The notes under the pieces were generated by a model, which was not told the origin of the DNA, ran no database searches, and saw only the letters and a program-made list of their open reading frames with translations. Shown here piece after piece: positions 43,437 to 52,304 of a stretch of DNA of 64,000 nucleotides; within the stretch, counting starts at the first letter, position 1; each line of letters begins with the position of its first letter. This DNA comes from Methanocella_A sp963769045 (lineage in GTDB: Archaea > Halobacteriota > Methanocellia > Methanocellales > Methanocellaceae): positions 309,548 through 373,547 of the forward strand of contig CAVYKK010000009.1 of the NCBI GenBank assembly GCA_963769045.1, written 5' to 3'. Position numbers and translations under genes: made by a program.

Positions 43437-44616
43437 TCACACCGTATCCAGGTATTTTTTCTTGAAGAGCCAGAGGCCGATCGCGAAGTATGCGACGGTG
43501 AGCACGGCGAGGGCGCCGATCTCGAACTGCAAGCCGGCCAGGCCGGTCCCGTAGTTCAGTATCCTGTCGATCGCAAAGATCGCGTGAGTGGTCGGCAGCA
43601 CGTCGTTCACGTTGATCGCATGGCCGAACAGCGTGAAAACGTGCAGCGCCGGCAGAGGGAACATCCCGCCCGAGAAGAACATCAGGATAAAGAACGGGAA
43701 GCACCCGATCGTCATCAGGTCGAAGATGCTGCGCAGGAACGCTGCCATGATCAGGCTGATACCGATGATCGACAGCGAACATAACACGCAGACGAGCAGT
43801 ACTTCGAGCAGCGGGCCGCCGGGCCGGTAGCCGACGGCGATGGCGGTCAGGAAGGTCAGGCCCATGGCGCCAATGCCTATGAGTATCTGGCCAAGGCTGA
43901 CCGATGCCAGGTAGTCGAGACGCCCGCATCTTCGACATCTTGAGCCGGATGATCGTGCCTTTGTCCTTCTCCCGGATGATCGAGGCGGCGGCCGTGAACA
44001 TGAGCATCATCAGCGACAGCGCCAGCAGCCCGGGGACCATCCCGTCGAAAGTGCTGGCTGGCTTCGTGCCTGCCGTGTCGCCAACCGTCGTGATGTCGAG
44101 TGCGACGGGCACCTTTGCGCCGGTCGCTTCAGCCGCGTAAGTATAGGTGATCATGTCGCTGTAGGACGCGGCCAGGATGTACTTCGGGTTGGACGGATCG
44201 CCTGTCGTACGTACGGTGGCCGGAGACTGGTTTCCATCCTCACGGAAGCCCGCCAGCGTGCCGGAGAAATCTTCAGGTATCTCGACGACCAGATCGGCAG
44301 TCCGGTCGATCAGGCTGACCTTCGCCCTGGCAAGATCGCCCTCTTCCCGGACCTGCATGACCTTCGTGCCGTCGGGGTAGCTGGCGTTCGTCATCAGCGC
44401 GATGAGGTCGTTGCCCGCGTTGAACGTCACATTACCGTCGATCATCGCACCGACATCCTGGTTATCGATGAGTACCACGTACGTCTGCGGCGCAGCAGTG
44501 ATATAGAAGTACATGAGTATGACGAATATCGGCGCGAACAGGAGGGTCATGCTCAATATTTTCCAGTCCCGCAGGTTCTCGACGGCCGTTTTCTTGAAAA
44601 GCGCAAAAAATCTCAT
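43437..44616 (-). pseudogene. ABC-2 type transporter permease, frameshifted
   Basis: The N-terminal half (from 44616) has an N-terminal helix (ILSMTLLFAPIFVILMYFYI) and a large extracellular domain, then FTAAASIIREKDKGTIIRLK. One extra base near 43920 (GCGGGCGTCTCG) throws the frame off. Shifting back restores LDYLASVSLGQILIGIGAMG and four more membrane helices to FKKKYLDTV. The joined protein of about 393 residues is full length for an ABC-2 export permease. It works with the ATPase upstream. If the shift is real the exporter is dead. Confidence 0.75.
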
Positions 44617-45557
44617 TCTCTCAGCTTCCTCCCGGTAAGCAGGATAAAGACGTCTTCCAGCGATTTTTTACGCAACGTCATGTCCTCGATCTTTACACCG
44701 AGGCCACGCAGGTGTTCCATCACCTGTGGCAGGACCGAGGGAATATCGACGCCCACCAGACGCAGCACGCCGTCATGGAAGGTCATGCTTCGGATATTCC
44801 CGGGCAGGGCACGTTCCAGCTCGCCTACTCTTGCCGTTTCGCCGGAGACCCGTATCTCGAGGATATCCCCGTCCCCGATGTGGCTTTTTAAATTGTCCGG
44901 CGTGTCGAGGACTAACAGTTTGCCATGATCGATGATGGCCACCCGATCGGCGAGGCGTTCGGCCTCGTCCATGTCGTGGGTCGTCAGGATCACGGTCGTC
45001 TGCCCGGTCAGTGACCGGATATACTCGCGGACCAGCACTCTGCTCTGCGGGTCGAGCCCTGCCTGGGGCTCGTCAAGGATGAGCAGTTCAGGCCCATGGA
45101 CCAGTGCAAGGGCAATGTTCAGCCTGCGTTTCATGCCGCCCGATAATGTCCGGGCCAGCGCGTGCTGTTTTTCCTCGAGTCCAAGCTTCCGGAGCAGGAC
45201 GAGCCCCCGCTCCTTTGCCTCGGCCTCGGTGAGGTCGTACATCTGGCCCATGATCACGATTTGTTCCAGACAGGTCAGCATCTCCCAGATGACCAGGTCC
45301 TGGGGGCATAGCCCGATATGGCGCCGGTAGTCCTGCCCTTCCGCCAGGCCGTTCATCCGCACCTCGCCCGCATCGCTCCGGACAAGGCCGCAGATCATGC
45401 TGATCGCGGTCGTCTTGCCTGCGCCGTTCGGCCCGAGGAACGCGAATACCTCGCCCTGCCGTACGCTGAAGGCCAGGTCGTCGACCGCCCGCAGTGCTCC
45501 GTAGGACTTCGTCAGGCCGCTGACAGTAAGAAAATCGTGGTCATGAGTGACTTCCAT
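44613..45557 (-). CDS. ABC transporter ATP-binding protein (drug/ABC-2 export)
   Basis: 314 residues. Walker A GPNGAGKTTAISMICG, signature LSGGMKRRLNIALAL, Walker B LLILDEPQAGLDPQSR, H-loop TTHDMDEAERLADR. A C-terminal extension of about 80 residues is usual in the DrrA-like branch. The gene overlaps the permease start by 4 nt and is first in the operon ATPase-permease-SMR-padR, so it probably powers export of a toxic compound. Confidence 0.92.
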   Translation of the reverse strand: MEVTHDHDFLTVSGLTKSYGALRAVDDLAFSVRQGEVFAFLGPNGAGKTTAISMICGLVRSDAGEVRMNGLAEGQDYRRHIGLCPQDLVIWEMLTCLEQIVIMGQMYDLTEAEAKERGLVLLRKLGLEEKQHALARTLSGGMKRRLNIALALVHGPELLILDEPQAGLDPQSRVLVREYIRSLTGQTTVILTTHDMDEAERLADRVAIIDHGKLLVLDTPDNLKSHIGDGDILEIRVSGETARVGELERALPGNIRSMTFHDGVLRLVGVDIPSVLPQVMEHLRGLGVKIEDMTLRKKSLEDVFILLTGRKLRE

Positions 45558-45581
45558 CTCGATCGCCCATATATCTAAATG

Positions 45582-45600
45582 ATATATCTAATAGATATAT
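45582..45600. promoter_or_regulatory. Probable PadR operator
   Basis: A perfect palindrome ATATATCTA-A-TAGATATAT, 25 bp upstream of the first operon gene. PadR operators are typically A/T-rich inverted repeats of this kind, and the padR gene belongs to the same operon. The A/T composition also overlaps the likely TATA region, so binding would block transcription. A further ATATATCTA occurs on the gene side at 45570-45578 (read with the palindrome at 45582). Confidence 0.6.
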
Positions 45601-45653
45601 GGGAATGTATTTAAAACTAATGGGCCGGGCAGTAACAGCTCGAGAAAAAAGGA

Positions 45654-47033
45654 TTATGCCGGTGGCTTTACCATCGGGAACCCGCGATTTGCCCAGGCCG
45701 TGGTGCCGCCCAGCACGTTATAGACATTGGTGAAACCGGCGTTCTGCAGTATGCTGGCCCCTATGCTCCCCCGGTGCCCGATGCTGCAGGTCACCGCTAT
45801 GGGTGCGTCTTTCGGGCCGTCCGGGAGGTTGTCCTTCAACGTGCCCACGAAACGCATTTCAGCGCCAGGCATGATACCGTCCTGCCACTCGTCCGGGTCG
45901 CGCACGTCGACGATGCGGATGCCGCCCGCGTCCGAGAGCACTTTCAGTGCGTCTACGGAGATAGCGCCGACATGCTCCACGGACATGCCCTGGTTCTGCC
46001 ATGTCTCGAAGCCGCCGCAGAGGTATCCTTCCACGTTGTCGAATCCGATGCGGGCGAGAAGTCGGGTGACAGTGGCAACGTCCTCGGGACGTTCAGTCAC
46101 CAGATAGACGGGTTTACCGGCATCCAGGAGCCATCCGGGGAAAACGGCATTGCCGCCGGGCCAGATGCTTATCGACCCGGGTATATGGCCTCCGGCAAAA
46201 GCCTGAGGCAGCCTGGTATCTATGAGCTGTATTCCGCTTTCCAGCATCGCTTCGGCAAGTTCGCCAGGCATTACGGGCTTCGGGCCGGGGCCTGCTTTTA
46301 TTGGCGGAGCGCCCGCAGCGTTCAGTACTTCCATGCGACGGAAATATGGCGGATACAATGGCTTCTCTGCTGCCTTTTTGCTGACGAACGTGTCCCGGTC
46401 GTACGACAGCCACCGGTTAGCGAGACGCTCATAGCCGAGGGTCGTCTCGTCCCGGTCGCTGATGCCCGCGCCACACACAGAGCCAGCGCCATGAGCGGGG
46501 CATAAGATAGTCTGGTCACCCAGCGGCAGCAGCTTCTCGTGGATGGACCGGTACAGCATTCCGGCGCATTCAGCCTTACGTTCCTCGCCATAAAAATCGA
46601 TGCGGCCGCAGCTCCCGGCGAAAAGCACGTCGCCACTGAAGACCATGAGTGCCACATCCGGATTCTCTGCTTCGTAAAGCGCATAGGACAGGCTGTCCAT
46701 GGTATGCCCGGGTGTTTCGAGTGCCCGGATAAACATCCTGCCGCATTTGAGCGTATCGCCGTCCTTCAGCCGGACATCGCCATAGCGGACCTCGTCGTTC
46801 GTGCCACGGCAGATCAGTCCACCCGTCTGTGCCTTCAGCGGCAGAGAGCCCGCCAGGAAATCCTCGTGGCGGTGGGTCTCGAGAATGTACTTGATTTCCA
46901 TACAGCGTTCTCTGGCAGCCCCCAGGTAAACGTCAATGTCCCGTCGGGGGTCGATGACGACGGCTTCTCGCCCGGAGCCGATCAAATAAGAGCTGGCGGC
47001 GAGGCCTTCGGCGGTGAACTTCAGGAAGATCAT
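45654..47033 (-). CDS. Metallo-beta-lactamase/rhodanese persulfide-handling protein
   Basis: 459 residues: a persulfide-dioxygenase-like metallo-beta-lactamase domain (1-260) and two rhodanese domains. The metal motif is ETHRHEDFLAGS, with Phe where classic enzymes have the second His; the same change is seen in CstB-like proteins. LETPGHTMDSLSY and CPAHGAG supply further ligands. The first rhodanese (about 270-350) lacks its Cys; the second has TCSIGHRGS with the catalytic Cys. It probably oxidises or transfers sulfur of persulfides. Start 47033 was chosen over 47042; no Shine-Dalgarno is visible. Confidence 0.88.
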   Translation of the reverse strand: MIFLKFTAEGLAASSYLIGSGREAVVIDPRRDIDVYLGAARERCMEIKYILETHRHEDFLAGSLPLKAQTGGLICRGTNDEVRYGDVRLKDGDTLKCGRMFIRALETPGHTMDSLSYALYEAENPDVALMVFSGDVLFAGSCGRIDFYGEERKAECAGMLYRSIHEKLLPLGDQTILCPAHGAGSVCGAGISDRDETTLGYERLANRWLSYDRDTFVSKKAAEKPLYPPYFRRMEVLNAAGAPPIKAGPGPKPVMPGELAEAMLESGIQLIDTRLPQAFAGGHIPGSISIWPGGNAVFPGWLLDAGKPVYLVTERPEDVATVTRLLARIGFDNVEGYLCGGFETWQNQGMSVEHVGAISVDALKVLSDAGGIRIVDVRDPDEWQDGIMPGAEMRFVGTLKDNLPDGPKDAPIAVTCSIGHRGSIGASILQNAGFTNVYNVLGGTTAWANRGFPMVKPPA

Positions 47034-47269
47034 GGCGATCAATATAATATTGGCTTTATAATGATAAATAACATGCGTAAACCGTTTTTATGTCCATCGA
47101 GGCCAGTGCCAGTATAGTCGACAGCAGATGCTTTTTTCGGTGCAAACCGGGGACAATGTGGAAATATTATTGAATATATTACCAATAATTTTCTAAAATA
47201 TTTCCTATAAAGGGAAAGTATATAATAGATATTGCTAAACGGTTGATTACTTACTCAGGAGGGGTAACC

Positions 47270-48782
47270 ATAAAAAAACGCATACTATTAATTGCCGCGA
47301 TAGCGCTCGTTATTGTGGCTTCAGCGCTCATCGTACAGGCTCACTCCCCCGATATGAACGCTGCGCAAGATAACAGTCCGACTACGTATATCGTAGCGTT
47401 CAACGATGACAGCAATTCCGCAAGCGTGATGGACGAACAGGTCAGCACGTTTGCCGCAGAGAACAACGCTGTCGTGTTAGACAGATATAATCTCATCAAC
47501 GCCGTCGCGATTAGCGTGCCGGACCAGGCGTCCGCCAAGTAAGCTCGCTTCGATGGACGGCGTCAGGTACGTCGAAAAGGACATCACTTTCCACGCTTCC
47601 CTTGACAAGTCGGCCCCACAGACGGGTGCCCCGGTCGCCTGGGACGCCGGCCTGACCGGCAAAGGCGTGGTCGTCTGCCTCGTAGACTCGGGCATCGACG
47701 GCAGCCACCCGGACCTGAAGGGCCGGATCATCGGCTGGAAAGACATTGCCGAAGGCAAGACGACCGGCCCGTACGATGATTATGGCCACGGCACCCATTG
47801 CGCCGGCATCATCGGCGGCAGCGGCGCCGCCTCGAACGGCAAGTACAAGGGCATCGCCCCTGAGGTACAGTTCATCGGCGTGAAAGTGCTGGGCAAGGAC
47901 GGCTCGGGCAGCGAGTCCAGCATCCTGGCAGGCCTCGAGTACGCGGCCACCACCAACGCCAGCGTGATCTCTATGTCTCTTGGCTCTGACCAGCACTCGC
48001 AGGCGATCTGCGATGCGGTCAGCAAGTGTGTGAAGAATGGCAAGATCGTTATCGTCGCGGCCGGCAACAGCGGCCCGGGTGCAAAGACGATCGGCTGTCC
48101 CAGCGATAACAAGGACGTAATCACCGTCGGAGCGGTAGACAGGAGCGACAAGGTCACCTCGTTCAGCTCGAGGGGCCCGTTGAAGGACGGCTCCGTCAAG
48201 CCCGATGTGACCGCTCCCGGCTACCAGATCGTCTCCTGCCGTGCTACCGGCATCAAGAACGACAAGGCGGTAGACACGTATTATATCTCCATGAGCGGCA
48301 CCTCGATGGCATGCCCCATGACAGCGGGTACTGCGGCGCTAATGGTCCAGAAGGACCGCACAATGACGCCGCAGAAGGCAAAGGAAATAATGGAAAAGAC
48401 GGCAAAGCCACTGGGCACGAAGATCCCCAACAATGACTATGGTTACGGCAGGATCAACATAAAGGACATCCTGGCTTACATGGACGGCAAATGGACGCCC
48501 GCACCATCGCCGACACCGACACCCACGGTAACGCCAAAGCCGGGCGTATCACCGACGCCGAAGCCAACGCTGAAACCGACACCCACGGTAACGCCAAAGC
48601 CTGGCGTATCACCGACACCGACACCGACGCTTAAACCGTCGCCGAAGCCAACGGTTACGCCGAAGCCCGGACACCCCGGACACCCGCATCCGGGAAACCC
48701 ATACCCTGGCTACCCATACCCTGGTAACCCGTACCCTAGCTACCCCGGATATAATCCCTACCCGGGATACCCGTACTTTTAA
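47270..48782 (+). pseudogene. Secreted subtilisin-like serine protease, frameshifted
   Basis: AGGAGGGG (47257-47264) points to ATA 47270, where KKRILLIAAIALVIVASALI begins a signal peptide. A propeptide follows (TTYIVAFNDDSNSASVMDEQ). A base too many in CCAAGTAAGCTC (about 47540) breaks the frame; shifted, it goes on as LASMDGVRYVEKDITFHASL. The catalytic Asp (VCLVDSGIDGSHPD), His (YGHGTHCAGI) and Ser (SGTSMACPMTAG) are all intact. A Thr/Pro/Lys stalk and a Pro/Tyr/Gly-rich tail end the protein. Without the shift only the propeptide is made. Confidence 0.8.
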
Positions 48783-48851
48783 ACAGGGGGCTTCTGCCCC
48801 CGACTTTTTCTCTTTAGCACATCTGCGTTTTTTGGAGTCAATTATCAATGT

Positions 48852-49084
48852 GCACCACGTTGCGCTTGCATTCACAAAGACACGAAGGGACGAAGGGAAC
48901 AAAGAAACGTAAAACGGAAGACACAAAGGCCACAACGTACGTTTTAGAAAGGTTCATGGAAGCCCCTTTATTAAAGGACTTCGTGGCCTTTGTGGCCATT
49001 GTGGCCTTCGTGTCTGATGCCTTCTCATTGTATACAACATTTCAGGAATGATTATATCTTTGTGGTGCAAGCGCAGCGTAGTGC
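48852..49084. repeat. MITE-like word-repeat element with terminal inverted repeats (copy 5)
   Basis: 233 bp with 19-nt terminal inverted repeats, GCACCACGTTGCGCTTGCA (48852-48870) and TGCAAGCGCAGCGTAGTGC (49066-49084), two mismatches. It is the reverse orientation of copy 3 and shares border, word arms, central segment and ACGTACGT. One arm is longer and degenerate (GAAGGGACGAAGGGAACAAA). It separates the protease gene from nikR. Confidence 0.85.
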
Positions 49085-49182
49085 GTGCCAGCATCACCAA
49101 TAGTTGGCACTCGATAAGTAGCAGAGTCATCTTTCTGTCGTTATGCAGATATCCAGGCGTCAAAAGATTTTTAACATCAAAC

Positions 49183-49210
49183 GTAATAAGAATATCAATA
49201 ATCGTATTAC
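49183..49210. promoter_or_regulatory. Probable NikR operator at nikR
   Basis: GTAATA (49183-49188), 16 nt, TATTAC (49205-49210): a perfect inverted repeat with the spacing of the enteric NikR site (GTATGA-N16-TCATAC). It ends 20 bp before the nikR ATG, in an A/T-rich promoter. Autoregulation is likely. Two similar sites precede nikMN. Confidence 0.7.
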
Positions 49211-49230
49211 TAATTACACGGAGACAGATA

Positions 49231-49653
49231 ATGGAACAGGAATTAATGCGCATCGGGGTGTCATTGCCGGACAACCTCCTTGGCCGCTTCGACCAGATCA
49301 TCGAGAAGCGCGGCTACTCCTCCCGGTCCGAAGGCATACGGGACGCCATCAGGAACTACATCCTGCACTACGAGTGGATGAACGAGGTGGAGGGCGCCCG
49401 CATAGGGATTATCACGATGATCTACGACCATGACCAGCGAGGCCTGGTCAACAACCTGACGGACATCCAGCACGAGTTCATGGACATGATCAAGTCCTCG
49501 GTCCACGTGCACCTCGACCACGACAACTGCCTGGAGATCATCATGCTCCAGGGCGAAGGCCAGAAGGTCAAAGAGGTCGCGGAGAAGATGATGTCCCTGA
49601 AGGGCGTCAAGCACGTCAAGCTGACCACGATTTCCCCGAACACTGAGCTCTAG
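49231..49653 (+). CDS. nikR: Nickel-responsive regulator NikR
   Basis: 140 residues. The N-terminal ribbon-helix-helix (MRIGVSLPDNLLGRFDQIIE, then YSSRSEGIRDAIRNYI) binds DNA; the C-terminal ACT-like domain has the nickel ligands in SSVHVHLDHDNCLEIIML (His, His, Cys) with a further His upstream (LTDIQHEF). It senses nickel and represses uptake. GGAGA lies 8 nt before ATG 49231. The longer open frame runs into A/T-rich operator DNA and is rejected. It heads the nickel transport cluster. Confidence 0.95.
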   Translation: MEQELMRIGVSLPDNLLGRFDQIIEKRGYSSRSEGIRDAIRNYILHYEWMNEVEGARIGIITMIYDHDQRGLVNNLTDIQHEFMDMIKSSVHVHLDHDNCLEIIMLQGEGQKVKEVAEKMMSLKGVKHVKLTTISPNTEL

Positions 49654-49661
49654 GCCTTAGC

Positions 49662-50573
49662 ATGACAATCCCCGCGTGGATGAGCAGGACGGACGACAGT
49701 CAGCCGCCGGCCTGCAGTACAGGCAGCGGCCGCAAGAGCTTCGCGAGGAAGACAGCAGACAGCCTGCTCGGATTCTTCGAGGGTTCGCTCGCATCGGGCG
49801 GCTACGCCAGACGCGACGGGCTCCTGCAGAGCCTGGACCCCCGTATCAAGCTTATCGCCGCGCTCGCGCTGGTCGTTTCCGTGACGCTGGTCGGCGATCT
49901 GCCCGCCCTGGTATGCGTATACCTGCTTTTGCTCGCGCTGGCATACGCGAGCAAGGTCGACCTCGGCTACTTTAACGCAGTGGTATGGGCATTCATCCCG
50001 TTCTTCTCCGGCGTGATCGTCCTGCCGCTACTGTTTAACGTGTTCATGGCCGGGGACCCGCTGTTCCATATCTTCTCTTCGGGCGGCTTCACGTTATATG
50101 TCACGAAACAGGGACTGCTGTTCGCCGTCTCCTTCGTCGCGAGAGTGACTACATGCGCCGCAGCGGTGGTCCTGCTTGTCCTGACCACGCCACAGGAGTC
50201 GTTATTCAAGTCGTTCAGATCGCTCGGCGTGCCAAAGATCTACGTCCTGACGCTGGACATGGCCTACAGGTACATTTTCCTGCTCATGGACGTCACCCGG
50301 GACATGCTGACGGCAAAAAAGAGCCGCACGATACGGGGCGGCGGCATGCTTTCGGAACAGCGGTGGATAGCGGGACGTATCGGATACCTGCTATTTCGCA
50401 CGCTGGACACGAGCGATAAGGTTCATAAGGCAATGATCAGCAGGGGCTTCACCGGAGATGTAAAGGTGCTCAAACGGTTCCGGGCGACAGGCAGGGATTA
50501 CGCGGCCCTCGCCGCCTCGCTGGCCGTTAGCATATTGCTGGTGCTCTATTCACAAAACCTGATCAGGATTTAG
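49662..50573 (+). CDS. Nickel/cobalt ECF transporter T component (CbiQ/NikQ type)
   Basis: 303 residues, five to six membrane helices (ALALVVSVTLVGDLPALVCV; FNAVVWAFIPFFSGVIVLPL). The two coupling-helix signatures of EcfT are visible as Ala/Ser-Arg-Gly boxes, KKSRTIRGGG and AMISRGFTGD, which contact the ATPases. The N-terminus has an extra polar stretch of about 40 residues. It begins 9 nt after nikR and 9 nt before the ATPase gene, so all are in one transcript. Confidence 0.9.
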   Translation: MTIPAWMSRTDDSQPPACSTGSGRKSFARKTADSLLGFFEGSLASGGYARRDGLLQSLDPRIKLIAALALVVSVTLVGDLPALVCVYLLLLALAYASKVDLGYFNAVVWAFIPFFSGVIVLPLLFNVFMAGDPLFHIFSSGGFTLYVTKQGLLFAVSFVARVTTCAAAVVLLVLTTPQESLFKSFRSLGVPKIYVLTLDMAYRYIFLLMDVTRDMLTAKKSRTIRGGGMLSEQRWIAGRIGYLLFRTLDTSDKVHKAMISRGFTGDVKVLKRFRATGRDYAALAASLAVSILLVLYSQNLIRI

Positions 50574-50581
50574 GTCTTACC

Positions 50582-51412
50582 ATGGAAAATGTCTTCGAGC
50601 TAAAGGATGTCTCATACTCCTACCTGAATAAGTTCACGGCGATCAGCAACGTAAGCCTGACCATAGGCAAAGGCGAGCAGGTCGTGCTGATGGGCGCCAA
50701 CGGCTGCGGAAAGTCTACGCTGCTGTCAGTGCTGGACGCGCTGGTCTATCCCGCGAGCGGCGAGTTCCGGGCGTTCGGTAACCCCGTGACCGAAGAAGTC
50801 TTTGATTCCCTGGCCGGCAATGAGTTCAGCCGTTTCTTCCGCCGCAAGGTCGGGTTCGTGTTCCAGAACTCCGACGCGCAGCTGTTCTCTTCGACCGTCT
50901 ACGACGAGATCGCCTTCGGCCCGCTGCAGCTCGACATGAAGCCCGACGAGGTCAAAGCCCGGGTCGAAGAGGTCATGGGCATGATCGAGATCGGGCATTT
51001 GCGAGACCGCGCGCCACATACACTGAGTGGCGGCGAGAAGAAGAAGGTCTGTATCGCCTCGGTGCTGGCGACCAACCCGGACGTGCTGCTGCTGGACGAG
51101 CCGACGTCGGGCCTGGACCCGCGGACACAGCTCTGGCTGATCGAGCTGCTGCACGAGCTGGGACATGCAGGCAAGACCATCGTGACCGCGACCCACGACC
51201 TCGACGCCATCGAGCACATCAGCAGCCGGGCCATCGTCATGGGCGAAGACCACACAATTAAGGTGGACGGGTGGACCCATAAGATCGTCAACGACCTGGA
51301 GTTGCTTCTGTCCACTAACCTGATCCACAAGCACATGCACCGGCACGGCACGATCACCCACCAGCACATGCATACGCACGACCACGACCACGTCCACGAT
51401 CACGAGCGCTGA
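50582..51412 (+). CDS. Nickel/cobalt ECF transporter ATPase with His-rich tail (CbiO/NikO type)
   Basis: 276 residues. Walker A GANGCGKSTLLSVLD, Q loop VGFVFQNSDAQLFSSTVYDE, signature LSGGEKKKVCIASVL, Walker B VLLLDEPTSGLDP, H loop TATHDLDAIEH. The last 30 residues are mostly His and Asp (HMHTHDHDHVHDHER), well suited to bind nickel near the membrane or to store it. It powers metal uptake with the T component and NikMN. Confidence 0.93.
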   Translation: MENVFELKDVSYSYLNKFTAISNVSLTIGKGEQVVLMGANGCGKSTLLSVLDALVYPASGEFRAFGNPVTEEVFDSLAGNEFSRFFRRKVGFVFQNSDAQLFSSTVYDEIAFGPLQLDMKPDEVKARVEEVMGMIEIGHLRDRAPHTLSGGEKKKVCIASVLATNPDVLLLDEPTSGLDPRTQLWLIELLHELGHAGKTIVTATHDLDAIEHISSRAIVMGEDHTIKVDGWTHKIVNDLELLLSTNLIHKHMHRHGTITHQHMHTHDHDHVHDHER

Positions 51413-51416
51413 TACC

Positions 51417-52019
51417 ATGGACCGGATGGGACAACAGATCGCTTTCCTGATGGAGATCGACCGGCTCAAGCACATATACCGTCAGACGTACCTGCTGGAT
51501 AAATCCCGGCATGACAGCGACGTCGAGCACTCCTGGCACTTTGCCGTGATGGCGATGGTGCTTTCGGAGTACGCGAAGGACGCCATCGACGTGTGCAAGG
51601 TCATGAAGATGGCGCTGATACACGACATCGTGGAGATCGACGCCGGCGACGTGTTCATTTATGACCGAAAAGACGGCGGGGACCATTATGCTAAGGAGCA
51701 GGCGGCCGCGAAACGGATTTTCGGCATGCTGCCGGCCGGACAGGCGAAGGAGTACATTGCCCTGTGGGAAGAGTTCGAAGCCCGCCAGACGCCTGAGGCA
51801 AAGTTCGCCGCCGCGCTCGACCGGCTGGACCCGATTCTACACAACTATTACACCGAAGGCATGGCCTGGCGGGAGCACGGCGTGACCGCCGATAAAGTCC
51901 TGGCCATCAATAGCCGCATCGGCCTCGCATCGCCGGAGCTATGGGACAAAGTGCAGGAAATTGTCCGTGATTGCGTGGAGAAGGGGTACTTGAAACCTGG
52001 CGACAACACTACGGAATAG
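51417..52019 (+). CDS. HD-domain phosphohydrolase (YfbR/HDDC2-like)
   Basis: 200 residues. The metal motifs of the HD superfamily are present: SDVEHSWHFAVMA (His), ALIHDIVEIDAGDV (HD) and a later Asp in AALDRLDPILHNYY. Relatives remove phosphate from deoxynucleoside monophosphates. It begins 5 nt after the transporter ATPase and 285 nt before nikMN, so it is embedded in the nickel cluster; whether it has any link to nickel is unclear. Confidence 0.88.
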   Translation: MDRMGQQIAFLMEIDRLKHIYRQTYLLDKSRHDSDVEHSWHFAVMAMVLSEYAKDAIDVCKVMKMALIHDIVEIDAGDVFIYDRKDGGDHYAKEQAAAKRIFGMLPAGQAKEYIALWEEFEARQTPEAKFAAALDRLDPILHNYYTEGMAWREHGVTADKVLAINSRIGLASPELWDKVQEIVRDCVEKGYLKPGDNTTE

Positions 52020-52035
52020 AGTTGATTTACATAAA

Positions 52036-52063
52036 GTGTTACACTTTAAAAAATTTTTATTAC
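52036..52063. promoter_or_regulatory. Probable NikR operator upstream of nikMN (distal)
   Basis: GTGTTA (52036-52041), 16 nt, TATTAC (52058-52063). The right half is identical to the nikR site and the left half agrees in 4 of 6 bases. A tighter palindrome AAAGTGTTACACTTT (52033-52047) overlaps the left half. Confidence 0.5.
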
Positions 52064-52246
52064 GAATGTTGATTGTAAAACATTCATTAATAACACTAAC
52101 ATACTACCTATTATCACCAGCTTCTTGAGACCAACATGCCCGGGAGCAGGTATACTACTATAGAAATCATGGCTGTAGTTGTCCTGTAATGGCAGGCTAA
52201 TATCATTATGTGATGAAACACATTATCATTCTGAAGGCCTTAATTA

Positions 52247-52274
52247 GTGTTACTAATCGATACTATTTTATAAC
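52247..52274. promoter_or_regulatory. Probable NikR operator upstream of nikMN (proximal)
   Basis: GTGTTA (52247-52252), 16 nt, TATAAC (52269-52274), five of six bases shared with the right half of the nikR site. It ends 30 bp before the CTG start of nikMN. Thus nikMN probably has its own regulated promoter. The region 52064-52246 holds other short dyads (GAATGTT/AACATTC) but no gene. Confidence 0.5.
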
Positions 52275-52304
52275 TAAAAGTGTCATTTACGTAATGGTGA
52301 GCTT

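Noticed and set aside
43432..43920. Continuation of the permease frame after the shift (Arg/His-rich product)
   Set aside because: The residue mix is not protein-like, whereas the shifted frame gives membrane helices of an ABC-2 permease.
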